Below, one piece after another: positions 26,461-34,437 of a stretch of DNA of 49,679 bases; position 1 is the first letter of the stretch; each line of letters starts with the position of its first letter. The notes under the pieces were generated by a model that did no database searches, was not told the origin of the DNA, and saw only the letters and a list, made by a program, of their open reading frames with translations. The position numbers and the translations under genes are program-made. This DNA comes from Lapidilactobacillus wuchangensis. Its GTDB lineage: Bacteria > Bacillota > Bacilli > Lactobacillales > Lactobacillaceae. Location: the NCBI RefSeq assembly GCF_003946645.1, contig NZ_RHOU01000015.1:1-49679 (forward strand). Reading direction: 5' to 3'.

Positions 26461-27012
26461 CTAGTCGCTCCTTAGTTGAAAGCGGCAGGGGCCCAGCGAT
26501 TTAGAGGGCGTGGAACATGGTGGGCGTTGATTTGAGCTTATTGCTAGCGCAACAATCTCAAATACAAGCCTTATTCTAAGCAATAAATTGCTAAGAATAA
26601 TTTCACCATTGACGCCAATCGCTGGTCCCCTGCCTGTGCTAAACTTGCAAAACTGAGCACCACTATTTGGCCGAACCAGATTGTGGTAAAACAAAAGCGG
26701 TGTGACAATCTCTAATCAGAATGAGGTTGTCACATCGTTTTTTTGGTTACTGTTCAACTACTATTACTGATTAAATTGAGCCACTGAATCCTGCTATCAC
26801 TGCCTTAAGCCCTAATAAAGATGAAGTGAACTAATTCAACTCCAGACGGAATGGAGGGATCTTGGCGTCAGCCGCCAAATTATCGTTGGTGCTTTAGCAC
26901 TTACGATAAGGCTTGTATTTGAGATTGTTGCGTAGCAATAAGCTCAAATCAATGCCGGCAGCGTTCCACGCCAAGCAGCCCGGAATGCAGTCAAAACCAG
27001 TTCTGTCTTAAC
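26461..27012. repeat. Family 1 composite repeat, copy 8 (best-preserved reference copy)
   Basis: Flank AGTCGCTCCTTAGTTGA, end A inverted (26484-26634, outer stem GGCAGGGGCCCAGCGATT), CCAC/GTGG hairpin (26659-26687), terminator-like hairpin (26698-26743), spacer, end B forward (stem CTTGGCGT 26861-26868 with ACGCCAAG 26968-26975; hairpins TTATCGT/ACGATAA and ATTTGAG/CTCAAAT), tail ending near 27012. Confidence 0.85.
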
Positions 27013-27149
27013 ACCATCATGTTTTGACGCTTTGTTGTGTCATCCTTTTAACTGAACCGCCTTTTTTCCACTCATTTTTAAAGAGCCGGTCTAGTTCGCG
27101 GACCCTTTCCAAAATGAATTGTAGTATACTGGAGCCAGAGGTGAGTGAG

Positions 27150-27662
27150 ATGGAAGATTTAGAGCATTACCAGGTTTCAACGATGCATTATTCGCGAATA
27201 ATGATTGCCGTTGATGACGACGATTTTGTTTCGTCACGGCGGGCTTTTGATTATGCTTGTACTGTAGCTAAGATCTACAATATTCCTCTTGGCGTAGCGA
27301 TGGTATTGGAGACTGGGGATTTGAATATTTTTCAATCCTTGTCGCCAGATGTTTTGAGCAAGCGCCGTCAAGAAATTTCTCGCGATTTGAACACTTATTG
27401 TGAGAAAGCCCGTGAATTTGGGGTAATGGACGTGCAGCCATTTCTAAGCGAGGGTAATCCTGGCCATGAAATTGTTGAAAAAGTGATTCCGCCATTTAAG
27501 CCAGATTTACTCGTGATCGGTTCAGAAACTAAACCTGGTCATCGGAAGACAATTGGGACTCAAGCGGCTTATATCACCCGTTATGCGCCATGTTCAGTAA
27601 TTGTGGTCCGTTCTGATGCCCAACGTCAAGAAATGATGCGGGACATTACTAACCCCAAGTAA
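27150..27662 (+). CDS. Universal stress protein, UspA family
   Basis: A 170-residue cytosolic protein. RIMIAVDDDDFVSSRRAFDYA is the typical Usp strand-and-helix start. The C-terminal DLLVIGSETKPGHRKTIGTQAAYITRYAPCSVIVVR is the nucleotide-binding region, with a variant G-x-x-G spacing. Usp proteins bind ATP or AMP and support stress survival; the specific role is unknown. AGAGGTGAG precedes ATG 27150; a GTG at 27141 is in frame. A TATACT at 27125-27130 is a possible -10 but leaves a very short leader. Confidence 0.85.
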   Translation: MEDLEHYQVSTMHYSRIMIAVDDDDFVSSRRAFDYACTVAKIYNIPLGVAMVLETGDLNIFQSLSPDVLSKRRQEISRDLNTYCEKAREFGVMDVQPFLSEGNPGHEIVEKVIPPFKPDLLVIGSETKPGHRKTIGTQAAYITRYAPCSVIVVRSDAQRQEMMRDITNPK

Positions 27663-27684
27663 TTTAATAAGAATAGTAAAATAA

Positions 27685-27728
27685 AAAAGACATCACAACC
27701 AGTTGGCTTCTAGGTTGGATGTCTTTTT
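27685..27728. terminator. Bidirectional terminator between usp and the next gene
   Basis: AAAGACATC...GATGTCTTT with an inner CAACC/GGTTG stem. Flanked by A6 and T5, so it can serve both convergent genes. Confidence 0.85.
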
Positions 27729-27748
27729 GTGATGTCAGCAGTAATTGA

Positions 27749-28099
27749 CTAATCTTTTGGAAAACGTTGCTCCAGAAATTCTTCCAAACGATAACGTTGC
27801 GGTGTGGGCAGTGCACCATTTTCGATGAAGCCCTTTAATTCGATTTTATCTAAACCAGCGGCAGTTGCCAGTTGGCCCAAAGTAAGATTTTCAGCGTTCA
27901 GGACCCGCTTAACTTTTTCACGTTGCTGTTGTAACCGAACCCGCTGCCACAAGCTAATAATAAAAATCAAAACAAGCATGGCCACAATTGAGAGCCAGCG
28001 ATTATTTTGCCAAAATTGCGCTGCCCAAAAATAAATTGCAAAAAACGCGACGGCAATCAGGACCATGATTAAATAGTCACGACGTTGTTTTTTCGGCAT
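27749..28099 (-). CDS. Hypothetical small membrane protein (116 aa)
   Basis: Two membrane helices (about 10-30 and 36-52) are followed by a basic stretch and a C-terminal piece, LTLGQLATAAGLDKIELKGFIENGALP, that looks like a small helix-turn-helix-type fold. I do not recognise the family. CGGAGGTG lies before ATG. It is alone in its transcription unit. Confidence 0.65.
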   Translation of the reverse strand: MPKKQRRDYLIMVLIAVAFFAIYFWAAQFWQNNRWLSIVAMLVLIFIISLWQRVRLQQQREKVKRVLNAENLTLGQLATAAGLDKIELKGFIENGALPTPQRYRLEEFLEQRFPKD

Positions 28100-28195
28100 G
28101 GTGTCACCTCCGAGGTTAATATAATTATCATAGCATAAAAAGGCGTGGTGAACTTAGTGAGTTTCATAGGCTGTGGTTAAAACAGAAATAGTGTC

Positions 28196-28885
28196 AGGTC
28201 TTCCCCAATTGAGGCAGGTGGTTGCTGGGCGATTTGATGTCAAACTAGTTTTAGGCAGAGTAGTGGACAACTCCGTTACGGCCGGCGGGTTGTGGAACGC
28301 TGCGGGCATTGATTTAAGCTTTTGCTGCGCAAAATCTTAAATACAAGCCTTATCCTAAGCGATAAATCGCCAAGGATAATTTCGCGGCTGACAACCCGGC
28401 GGCCTTCACTGCGTTTTGAGCCAGGCTGGACCACTTGAGATTTAATAGATAGCAAGGCAGCACTGGCAAAGCTAGGCGCCAATCGCCCAGCAACCACCTG
28501 ATGAAACTAACAAAACTGATTACCACTATTTAGAAAAACATATCGTTATAAACTAATGAGCTCGTTTGACAACCTTTCTGGATAAAACCAGAGAAACGTC
28601 AAACGGGCTTTTTTGATACTACTATTCAAGTATGATAACAATTCAAATCAAGTTGATCACTCCCACTACAATTGCCTTAACAACCAACAAAGTTGAAGTG
28701 AACTAACTCAACTTCAAACGGAATGGAGGGATCTTGTCGTCAGCCGCCAAATTATTGTTGGTGCTTTAGCACTTACAATAAGACCTGCATCTGAGACAAT
28801 TTGTTCTGTAATTGGCTCAGATCAGTGTCGGCCGCGTTCCACGACAAGCAGCCCGCAATGCAGTCAAACGCTATTCTGTTTCAAA
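28196..28885. repeat. Family 1 composite repeat, copy 9
   Basis: A short end-A-like piece (28196-28245) precedes end A inverted with stem GGCCGGCGGGTTGT (28280-28293) and ACAACCCGGCGGCC (28391-28404). The centre hairpin is of the second sequence type: AGCTCGTTTGAC with GTCAAACGGGCT and T6 (28563-28618). End B forward has CTTGTCGT (28733-28740) with ACGACAAG (28841-28848). It fills 28100-28930. Confidence 0.82.
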
Positions 28886-28941
28886 CACTTCGCTGGATTA
28901 TAGGCCGGACATTATATTGAGAACAAATCCAATTAAACTAC

Positions 28942-28982
28942 AAAAAATCGCGTTGACAATTTAGCGTCAACGCGATTTTTTT
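28942..28982 (-). terminator. Terminator of the C69 dipeptidase gene
   Basis: AATCGCGTTGAC pairs with GTCAACGCGATT, flanked by A6 and T7. It sits about 60 bases after the stop on the minus strand and can work in both directions. Confidence 0.85.
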
Positions 28983-29040
28983 GCACAGCCAGATTTATTA
29001 ACAGCTATGATTCTTGATTGAGAACCTAATCAGTCTGGAA

Positions 29041-30474
29041 TTACAGATTACGATCCATGTTGAAAGTCAGGTTTGATAAAGTAATGCCCTTCGTGTACAA
29101 ACGGCCCATGAAATCAGTGGCCTTGTCGCGCATTAATTTAACAGTTTCGTAGTTTTGCTTAGTTAAGAAGTCAGTTAAGGCTTCGCCAGAATAGTTCTTA
29201 GCTTCAGCATCAATTTTAGCAACTTGAGCCCGTAATTCTTGACGGCATTCCTTCAAGTAGTCTAAATCGTCTTGAACGAAATGCTTGTAGTTAGATTCAA
29301 CTAAGACTGATAATGACCGATACAACCAATGAGCGTCATCGAAATTGTAAGTCAATGAAGTGTTGTTGAATGATGGGTCAGTGTCAGTGGCGTTAGTGAA
29401 GAATGGAATGTATGGCGTGAAAGTTGGGTAACCAATTGCTAACCACATTACGGCAGAGAATTCTTCAGGGACGTCATTCCGTAATTGTAAAATATGTGAG
29501 TTTTGGGTCCGGTTTAAGCCAATTGGACGATAACGATATTTAGTATCTTCATTGCCCTTGCTTAATGGATCGAATTTAGTTTCGTTGTAGTGTGAGCCTA
29601 AGATATATTCAATATCATCAGGGGAAATCTTGTGGCTAGTCCGGCAGATAAATGGTAATTCACTGCTTTCAGGATCTTGTTCGATTTCAGGGTTCAGGAT
29701 ATGTTGGCCGTACCAAACACGTGGGGTGTTATAGTGACGATCTTTTTCATTAGATGAACCGAAAATGTGACGGAAGTTCCAGCCAGCTTGATCAACATTC
29801 AAATGATGTTCTTCAACGAATTCTTGAATGCCTTCAGACCACATGAAGTTGTCAGTATCGCTAAAGTCGACTTGTTGAATCGCAACTTGGTTAGCAGCAA
29901 TCACATAAGCGTCGTCAGGAATACGTTGGGCAACCCAATGATGACCAGTAACGATTTCCATGTACCAAACATCATCTTTATCACCAAACAAGACCGAGTT
30001 ACCAGCAGGTGAACCGAAACGCTTGATCAATGAACCTAAATATTTAACCCCATCTTTAGCCGAGTCAATATATGGCAAGACAGCAGTTTGCATGCAATCT
30101 TCATCAAGACCGTCTTTAACAAGCGGGTCGAAAGCTAAAGTCCGTTCGTTACCATAGGTACTTTCAGTACAACTCATAGCGACGTTCTTTTCGTTGATCC
30201 CACTTTCGTCATAGTAGCCTAAAGTTTTGTAATCAACATTAGGAACAGCTGGATAACGGTAGCCATTTTCAGGCAATTCCATTTGGAAGCCATTTAAATA
30301 TGACTTTAAAATGCGGCCTTTCTCACCGTGGACAGCAGGGTGCATATAGAAACGATGTGGTGCAACAGCGTGAAAAGTGTCATCATTGCGGGCAATCATT
30401 ACTGAACCGTCAATGCTGGCATTCTTACCGACTAAAATTGTCGTACATGCGCGTTCAATGTTTTGTTCGGACAT
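29041..30474 (-). CDS. pepD: Dipeptidase, peptidase family C69 (PepD type)
   Basis: A 477-residue Ntn-hydrolase fold dipeptidase. The nucleophile is the cysteine in ERACTTILVGKNASIDGSVMIARNDD (Cys10). Since it lies after nine residues, maturation by removal of the short leader is expected from the family. NSVLFGDKDDVWYMEIVTGHHWVAQR is the second conserved block. No signal peptide, so cytosolic, with a role in using peptides as amino-acid source. GGAGG precedes ATG 30474. Confidence 0.9.
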   Translation of the reverse strand: MSEQNIERACTTILVGKNASIDGSVMIARNDDTFHAVAPHRFYMHPAVHGEKGRILKSYLNGFQMELPENGYRYPAVPNVDYKTLGYYDESGINEKNVAMSCTESTYGNERTLAFDPLVKDGLDEDCMQTAVLPYIDSAKDGVKYLGSLIKRFGSPAGNSVLFGDKDDVWYMEIVTGHHWVAQRIPDDAYVIAANQVAIQQVDFSDTDNFMWSEGIQEFVEEHHLNVDQAGWNFRHIFGSSNEKDRHYNTPRVWYGQHILNPEIEQDPESSELPFICRTSHKISPDDIEYILGSHYNETKFDPLSKGNEDTKYRYRPIGLNRTQNSHILQLRNDVPEEFSAVMWLAIGYPTFTPYIPFFTNATDTDPSFNNTSLTYNFDDAHWLYRSLSVLVESNYKHFVQDDLDYLKECRQELRAQVAKIDAEAKNYSGEALTDFLTKQNYETVKLMRDKATDFMGRLYTKGITLSNLTFNMDRNL

Positions 30475-30506
30475 GAAAAAACCTCCATTTATAAATAAAT
30501 CTTTTT

Positions 30507-30560
30507 CCCCTTACATCTTAACACAGGCCATAACGTTTTTCTCGTCTATCTGTCAAGTTG
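30507..30560 (-). promoter_or_regulatory. Possible promoter of the C69 dipeptidase gene
   Basis: On the minus strand TTGACA occurs near 30552 and an extended -10, TGTTAAGAT, near 30515. Their spacing (about 30) is too wide to be a pair, so the extended -10 alone, about 45 bases before the start codon, is the better guess. Confidence 0.35.
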
Positions 30561-30639
30561 TGCTATGCACGGAACTGTCCAGAAATTTTTACAAAAAAAG
30601 TTAATTTGCGGCTGGACAGCGGTGGCGTTGATTTGAAGC

Positions 30640-31290
30640 TGTAGTTGGCTTTTGGCAGAATAGTGGAGAACTCCGTTGCGGCGGTTGGGTTGTGGAACGC
30701 GGCGGACGCTGATTTGAGCTTATTGCTGACGCAACAATAAGCTCAAATACAGGTCTTCTTCTAACCGCCGAAGCGGCAAGAAGAATTTGGCGACTGACAC
30801 CCCGGCGGCCTCCACTTCGTTTTGAGCTAGGTTAGTCCATTCTAGATTTGGTCGATATCAAGGCAATACCTGTTGAGTTTGATGCCAATCTCTCAGCAAC
30901 CATCCGGTGAAACTAACGAGATTGAGCAACACTGGTTAGAAAAATAAATTGAAACAAATTAATAAGCCTGCTTGACAAGTTTTCTGAAATTAAACCAGAA
31001 ATTGTCAAACAGACTTTTCATTATTGATTACTATTCAGTTGCGATAACAATTTGACTCGAGTTGATTAGTCCCACTGCAATTGCCTCAAGCACTAACAAA
31101 TTTGAAGTGTACTGACTTAACTTCAGACGGAATGGAGGGCGTGGTTGTCAGCCGCCAAATTTGTCTTATTGCTTTAGCAATTAGACAAAGGCTCGTATTT
31201 GAAACAATTTGGTCTTTAATTGGTTCAAATCGATGCCGGCAGCGTTCCACAACCAGCAAGCCCGAAATGCAGTCAGACACAATTCAGTTT
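30640..31290. repeat. Family 1 composite repeat, copy 10
   Basis: End A inverted (30655-30825) is of the GGGTTGT type, with a mismatch in the outer stem (ACACCCC). The centre hairpin is CTGCTTGACAA...TTGTCAAACAG (30968-31012). End B forward has TGGTTGT (31142-31148) with ACAACCA (31249-31255), first hairpin TTTGTCT/AGACAAA and second GAAAC/GTTC type. It accounts for nearly all of 30475-31354. Confidence 0.8.
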
Positions 31291-31354
31291 GTACACCTTC
31301 GCTAGGCCTTAACGGTTTTGAACTTGGTTTTAACAACTGCATGGTTCCAATAAA

Positions 31355-32176
31355 TTAATCCAAGAAAGTTAACCGAATCAAAGGATTGTCACTGGCTGAC
31401 ATGCAAGTTTGGATAACAGCCCGGTGTTGCTTCATCAAACTCATAGTACCACCAATATTGCCGTTTAATGATGACCAGTCTTCTTGGTAAATACCTGAAA
31501 CTGACAATTGTTGACCATCGATAGTGACACTGCTACCAGTGCCTAAACTAACAACGGCATTATGAGCAGCACCGTAACCAGCATCAACTAAGATCACTGA
31601 CGGAATAACGGACCAACGATAAACCGTATCAGTTGGGACAGTTTCATTACCAGAAGTAGCCGTGAATGAACCACCAATGGCAAAATGCTGACCGGCAATA
31701 TTTAAGCCACTAGTTGGTTGAGTCGTTGTTTGACTTGTTGCAGTGGCAGTTGCTGTGGTTTGGGCAGCAGTTTGCGTTGTAGCAGCAGTCGTTGTTGGCT
31801 CAGTTGTGGCACTAGCAGCGGCGTTATTATTGTTGTTAGCTGTTGTAGCAGCTTGGCTAGTGGTCGTTGCAGTTGCAGCAGTTTCAGTAGCAGCATGCGT
31901 CTTAGCTGCGGTTTGGGCAGCAGCTTCAGCAGCGGCCTTAGCTTCAGCTTTTTTAATTGCAGCTTGTTGTTCAATGGCGCTGGCTTTACTTTGAACTAGT
32001 TTGTCATTTGAAGTTTTCTGATAAGCAATTTGTTTCTTGGCTGTTAATAAAACAGTACTATCTGGATCAGCTTGGGCATCAATTTTCGTAACAGCTGGTT
32101 TGACCGCCAAAGCTGTTAATAAACCGACACTGGTAATTAATAAAGTGATTGTTTGAAATTTTTTGCTAGTTTTCAA
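31355..32176 (-). CDS. Secreted protein with Ala/Thr-rich linker and sortase-like C-terminal domain
   Basis: A 273-residue protein with a signal peptide (about 1-35, cleavage near DAQA/DP), a short helical part, a low-complexity Ala/Thr/Gln linker (about 75-155) and a compact C-terminal domain (about 160-273). In that domain AAHNAVVSLGTG (His205), AVIQTCMSAS (Cys258) and LIRLTFL (Arg268) recall the His, Cys and Arg of sortases, in the right order and roughly the right spacing. This is my inference; no LPxTG peptidase relative is named. It starts at TTG 32176 after AAAGGGAG. It has a 350-base leader with strong structure. Confidence 0.6.
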   Translation of the reverse strand: MKTSKKFQTITLLITSVGLLTALAVKPAVTKIDAQADPDSTVLLTAKKQIAYQKTSNDKLVQSKASAIEQQAAIKKAEAKAAAEAAAQTAAKTHAATETAATATTTSQAATTANNNNNAAASATTEPTTTAATTQTAAQTTATATATSQTTTQPTSGLNIAGQHFAIGGSFTATSGNETVPTDTVYRWSVIPSVILVDAGYGAAHNAVVSLGTGSSVTIDGQQLSVSGIYQEDWSSLNGNIGGTMSLMKQHRAVIQTCMSASDNPLIRLTFLD

Positions 32177-32177
32177 T

Positions 32178-32306
32178 GTATTGTGCTCCCTTTGTGCGCT
32201 TAAAAAAGCGTTAATTGGTGAAATTATTGGCTACTAAATCTTCTCCCTAAAAGATTTAGGCGACGCGACTTACCCCTCAGTAAGCAATAATTTTGAAGCA
32301 CAATAC
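32178..32306 (-). promoter_or_regulatory. Structured leader RNA that can mask the start region
   Basis: Read on the minus strand: AGCACAATAC next to the start codon (complement of 32178-32187) is fully complementary to GTATTGTGCT (complement of 32297-32306). Inside this helix AAATTATTG pairs with CAATAATTT (32285-32293 with 32221-32229). That second helix encloses two hairpins, CTTAC/GTAAG (32269-32284) and CTAAATCTT/AAGATTTAG (32234-32259). A further CGCTT/AAGCG hairpin (32197-32210) precedes the ribosome site. The layout suggests a riboswitch, thermosensor or similar control. Confidence 0.55.
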
Positions 32307-32436
32307 ATGAAATTAAATCAGAAAGCTAATCTCCCCATTAGTTGTATTTCTGATTGGTGGTGCCAATTAACTCATTTCCTTAACTGGATTCGAGGACATT
32401 AATGAAAATTTGATTAAACAAATTGTGCAAATAAAT

Positions 32437-32531
32437 AGAGGGAATCAATTAAGATTCCCTCCAATAATTTTGTCATTAATGCGTGGAGTTTAGACTGAGA
32501 CAACTCAGCTAACCTTGACGCTTCCCCACGG
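32437..32531 (-). promoter_or_regulatory. Upstream hairpins of the same leader
   Basis: On the minus strand a stem-loop with CTGAG-TTGT-CTCAG at its core (32481-32531) is followed by GGAGGGAATC...GATTCCCTC (32437-32462). The second hairpin is followed by an imperfect U-run (TATTTATTTG) and could be an attenuator. Confidence 0.4.
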
Positions 32532-32534
32532 ATT

Positions 32535-32563
32535 AATATAACACTTATTTAGATTGCTCGCAA
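32535..32563 (-). promoter_or_regulatory. Promoter of the sortase-like gene
   Basis: Minus-strand -35 TTGCGA (32558-32563) and -10 TATATT (32535-32540), 17-base spacer. It predicts a leader of about 350 bases. Confidence 0.55.
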
Positions 32564-32649
32564 TGAATAATTATTATAAATAAAGTAATTTCTCGTGTCT
32601 CTTTGCGATTAATTATTGTATCTATAAAATATTACTAAATAACAAATCG

Positions 32650-33306
32650 TCAAAGCGCCGGCTGCCAACCAAAATGCTCGAGATCATAGTCACGCTTGCG
32701 CATTTTCGAAACAAACGGATTCCCGGCCACATAAGCCCGATAGTGATCAGACCAATCAGCACTTGTTCGCACCCCAATTCTGGGACTGTAGTTGATTGTG
32801 GCAGGCACCCGAGCTTGATCGTCAATGATTTGTAGGGGACTGTGATCGAAATCAAGCTGATTCAGTTTGGTGTCAGTAATGTTCAAGGCTTGCATTAATT
32901 TACCAGGGCCGCTAGTTAAATTAAAGTCTGGTTGTTGCGGCCGATTGCGTTGCATTTGTGCCAAGCCAAGCGCCGGTTCTAAACCGCGGATCAAAATTCC
33001 CTGCGGATTCTCAGCTGCTTGGGTGACCACATCAAAGGCGTAAAAGCCCCGAATCGCGTAAATATAAATTGTGCCGGGTCCGCCATATAGCGGCTCGTTT
33101 GAGGGCACACGGCGGCCTTGATAGGCATGCGCGCCGGGGTCAGTTTCACCTAAGTAAGCTTCGGCCTCAACAATATAACCGCCTAATTGGCCTTGCGGGG
33201 TGTTGTAGATTAATAATTTACCTAATAAGTCAGCCGTAATTGCTAAGGTTGACCGACCTTCAAAAAACTGACTAGTTAAAGCGTGGGGCTGTCTGATTGT
33301 TTGCAT
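32650..33306 (-). CDS. Alkyladenine DNA glycosylase (AAG/MPG family 3-methyladenine glycosylase)
   Basis: A 218-residue base-excision repair enzyme that removes alkylated purines. GYIVEAEAYLGETDPGAHAYQGRR carries the catalytic Glu and DNA-binding Tyr of the family. YGGPGTIYIYAIRGFYAFDVVT, GILIRGLEP and LTSGPGKLMQALNI are all typical AAG blocks. The ribosome site is modest (AAAGG). It is divergent from the DUF488 gene, sharing a short intergenic region of about 50 bases. Confidence 0.92.
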   Translation of the reverse strand: MQTIRQPHALTSQFFEGRSTLAITADLLGKLLIYNTPQGQLGGYIVEAEAYLGETDPGAHAYQGRRVPSNEPLYGGPGTIYIYAIRGFYAFDVVTQAAENPQGILIRGLEPALGLAQMQRNRPQQPDFNLTSGPGKLMQALNITDTKLNQLDFDHSPLQIIDDQARVPATINYSPRIGVRTSADWSDHYRAYVAGNPFVSKMRKRDYDLEHFGWQPAL

Positions 33307-33356
33307 TTGAATGACGAACCTTTATCATGAAGTTAAGTGGAATAGGAGTGAAAGTA

Positions 33357-33719
33357 ATGTTAAAAATTCAACGGATTTATCAAAATGAACCAGAAGCGGG
33401 AACATACCGAATCTTGGTCGATCGACTTTGGCCACGTGGCATTTCTAAGGTGAAAGCACAACTGGATTTGTGGGCCAAGGATGTGGCACCATCAACTGAA
33501 TTGCGCAAGTGGTTCAATCACGATGAAGCGAAATATCCCGAATTTAAAACCCGTTACTTGGCTGAAATCAAGGCGAATCCGGCAATGGCTGAATTTGTGG
33601 CAACGGTGAAAGCTCAATTGCAGCAAAGTGATGTGGTACTTCTCTATGGTGCCAAGGATCAGCAAGATAATCAAGCCCAAGTTTTGTTGAAGTATCTACA
33701 AGCCGAGTTGAAAAAGTAG
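33357..33719 (+). CDS. DUF488 family protein
   Basis: A 120-residue cytosolic protein with the DUF488 hallmarks YRILVDRLWPRGISK, LWAKDVAPSTELRKWF and VVLLYGAKDQQDNQA. The family is widespread and has no settled function. GGAGTG precedes ATG 33357. An earlier in-frame ATG lacks a ribosome site. Confidence 0.88.
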   Translation: MLKIQRIYQNEPEAGTYRILVDRLWPRGISKVKAQLDLWAKDVAPSTELRKWFNHDEAKYPEFKTRYLAEIKANPAMAEFVATVKAQLQQSDVVLLYGAKDQQDNQAQVLLKYLQAELKK

Positions 33720-33789
33720 CGTTGGTCTGATTTAGATTCGTCTTCAGAATGTTACTAATATGAATCGTTGAAATCTAGTGGAGGCGTTT

Positions 33790-34435
33790 AAACAGAACTG
33801 GTTCTGACTGCATTCCGGGCTTGCTGGTTGTGGAACGCGGCCGGCATTGATTTGAGCTTATTGCTGCGCAACAATCTCAAATACAAGCCTTTGTCTAATT
33901 GCTAAAGCAATAAGACAAATTTGGCGGCTGACAACCACGCCCTCCATTCCGTCTGGAGTTGAGATAGTACACTTCACCATTGTTAGTTCTTAAGGCAATG
34001 ATAGTGAGACAGTTCAACTCGATTTGAATTTCATAATAAATGAATAGTGCAAAAAAGTCTGTTTGACTGTTTCTGGTGCAATTCCAGAATTCTTGTCAAA
34101 CAGGCTTATTAATTTACATTAATTTGCTTTTCTAGAAAGTAGCACGCAATTCCGTTAGTTTCATCAAGTGATTGCTGGTCGATTGATGTCTAACTTCACT
34201 GGTACTGCCTTAACATCAACCAAATCTAAAGTGGCCTGAATAAACTCAAAACGAAGTGGAGGCCGCCGGGGTGTCAGCCGCCAAATTGTTCTTGGTGGCT
34301 GTGCCACTTAGAACAAGACCTGTATTTAAGACTTTGTGCAGCAAAGGCTTAAATCAGTGTCGGCAGCGTTCCACACCCCGCCGGCCGCAACGGAGTTGTC
34401 CGCCATTCTGCCTAAAACCAGTTCTGGTTGCCAGT
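33790..34435. repeat. Family 1 composite repeat, copy 11 (end B first)
   Basis: End B inverted begins with the perfect palindrome CAGAACTGGTTCTG (33793-33806); its stem is TGGTTGT (33825-33831) with ACAACCA (33931-33937). The centre hairpin is GTCTGTTTGAC with GTCAAACAGGC (34057-34105). End A forward has GGCCGCCGGGGTGT (34261-34274) with ACACCCCGCCGGCC (34373-34386), another compensatory variant. The element sits between two convergent genes. Confidence 0.85.
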
Positions 34436-34437
34436 AC

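Noticed and set aside
30552-30557. TTGACA as the -35 of the C69 dipeptidase promoter
   Set aside because: No acceptable -10 lies 15-19 bases downstream; the better -10 is about 30 bases away.
31718-31999. Plus-strand frames opposite the Ala/Thr linker of the secreted protein
   Set aside because: Low-complexity codons leave long open frames on both strands; no start signals and no family resemblance.
32178-32531. c-di-AMP (ydaO) riboswitch
   Set aside because: Length and gene context would fit, but the conserved ydaO segments could not be found in order on the minus strand, so only an unnamed structured leader is claimed.
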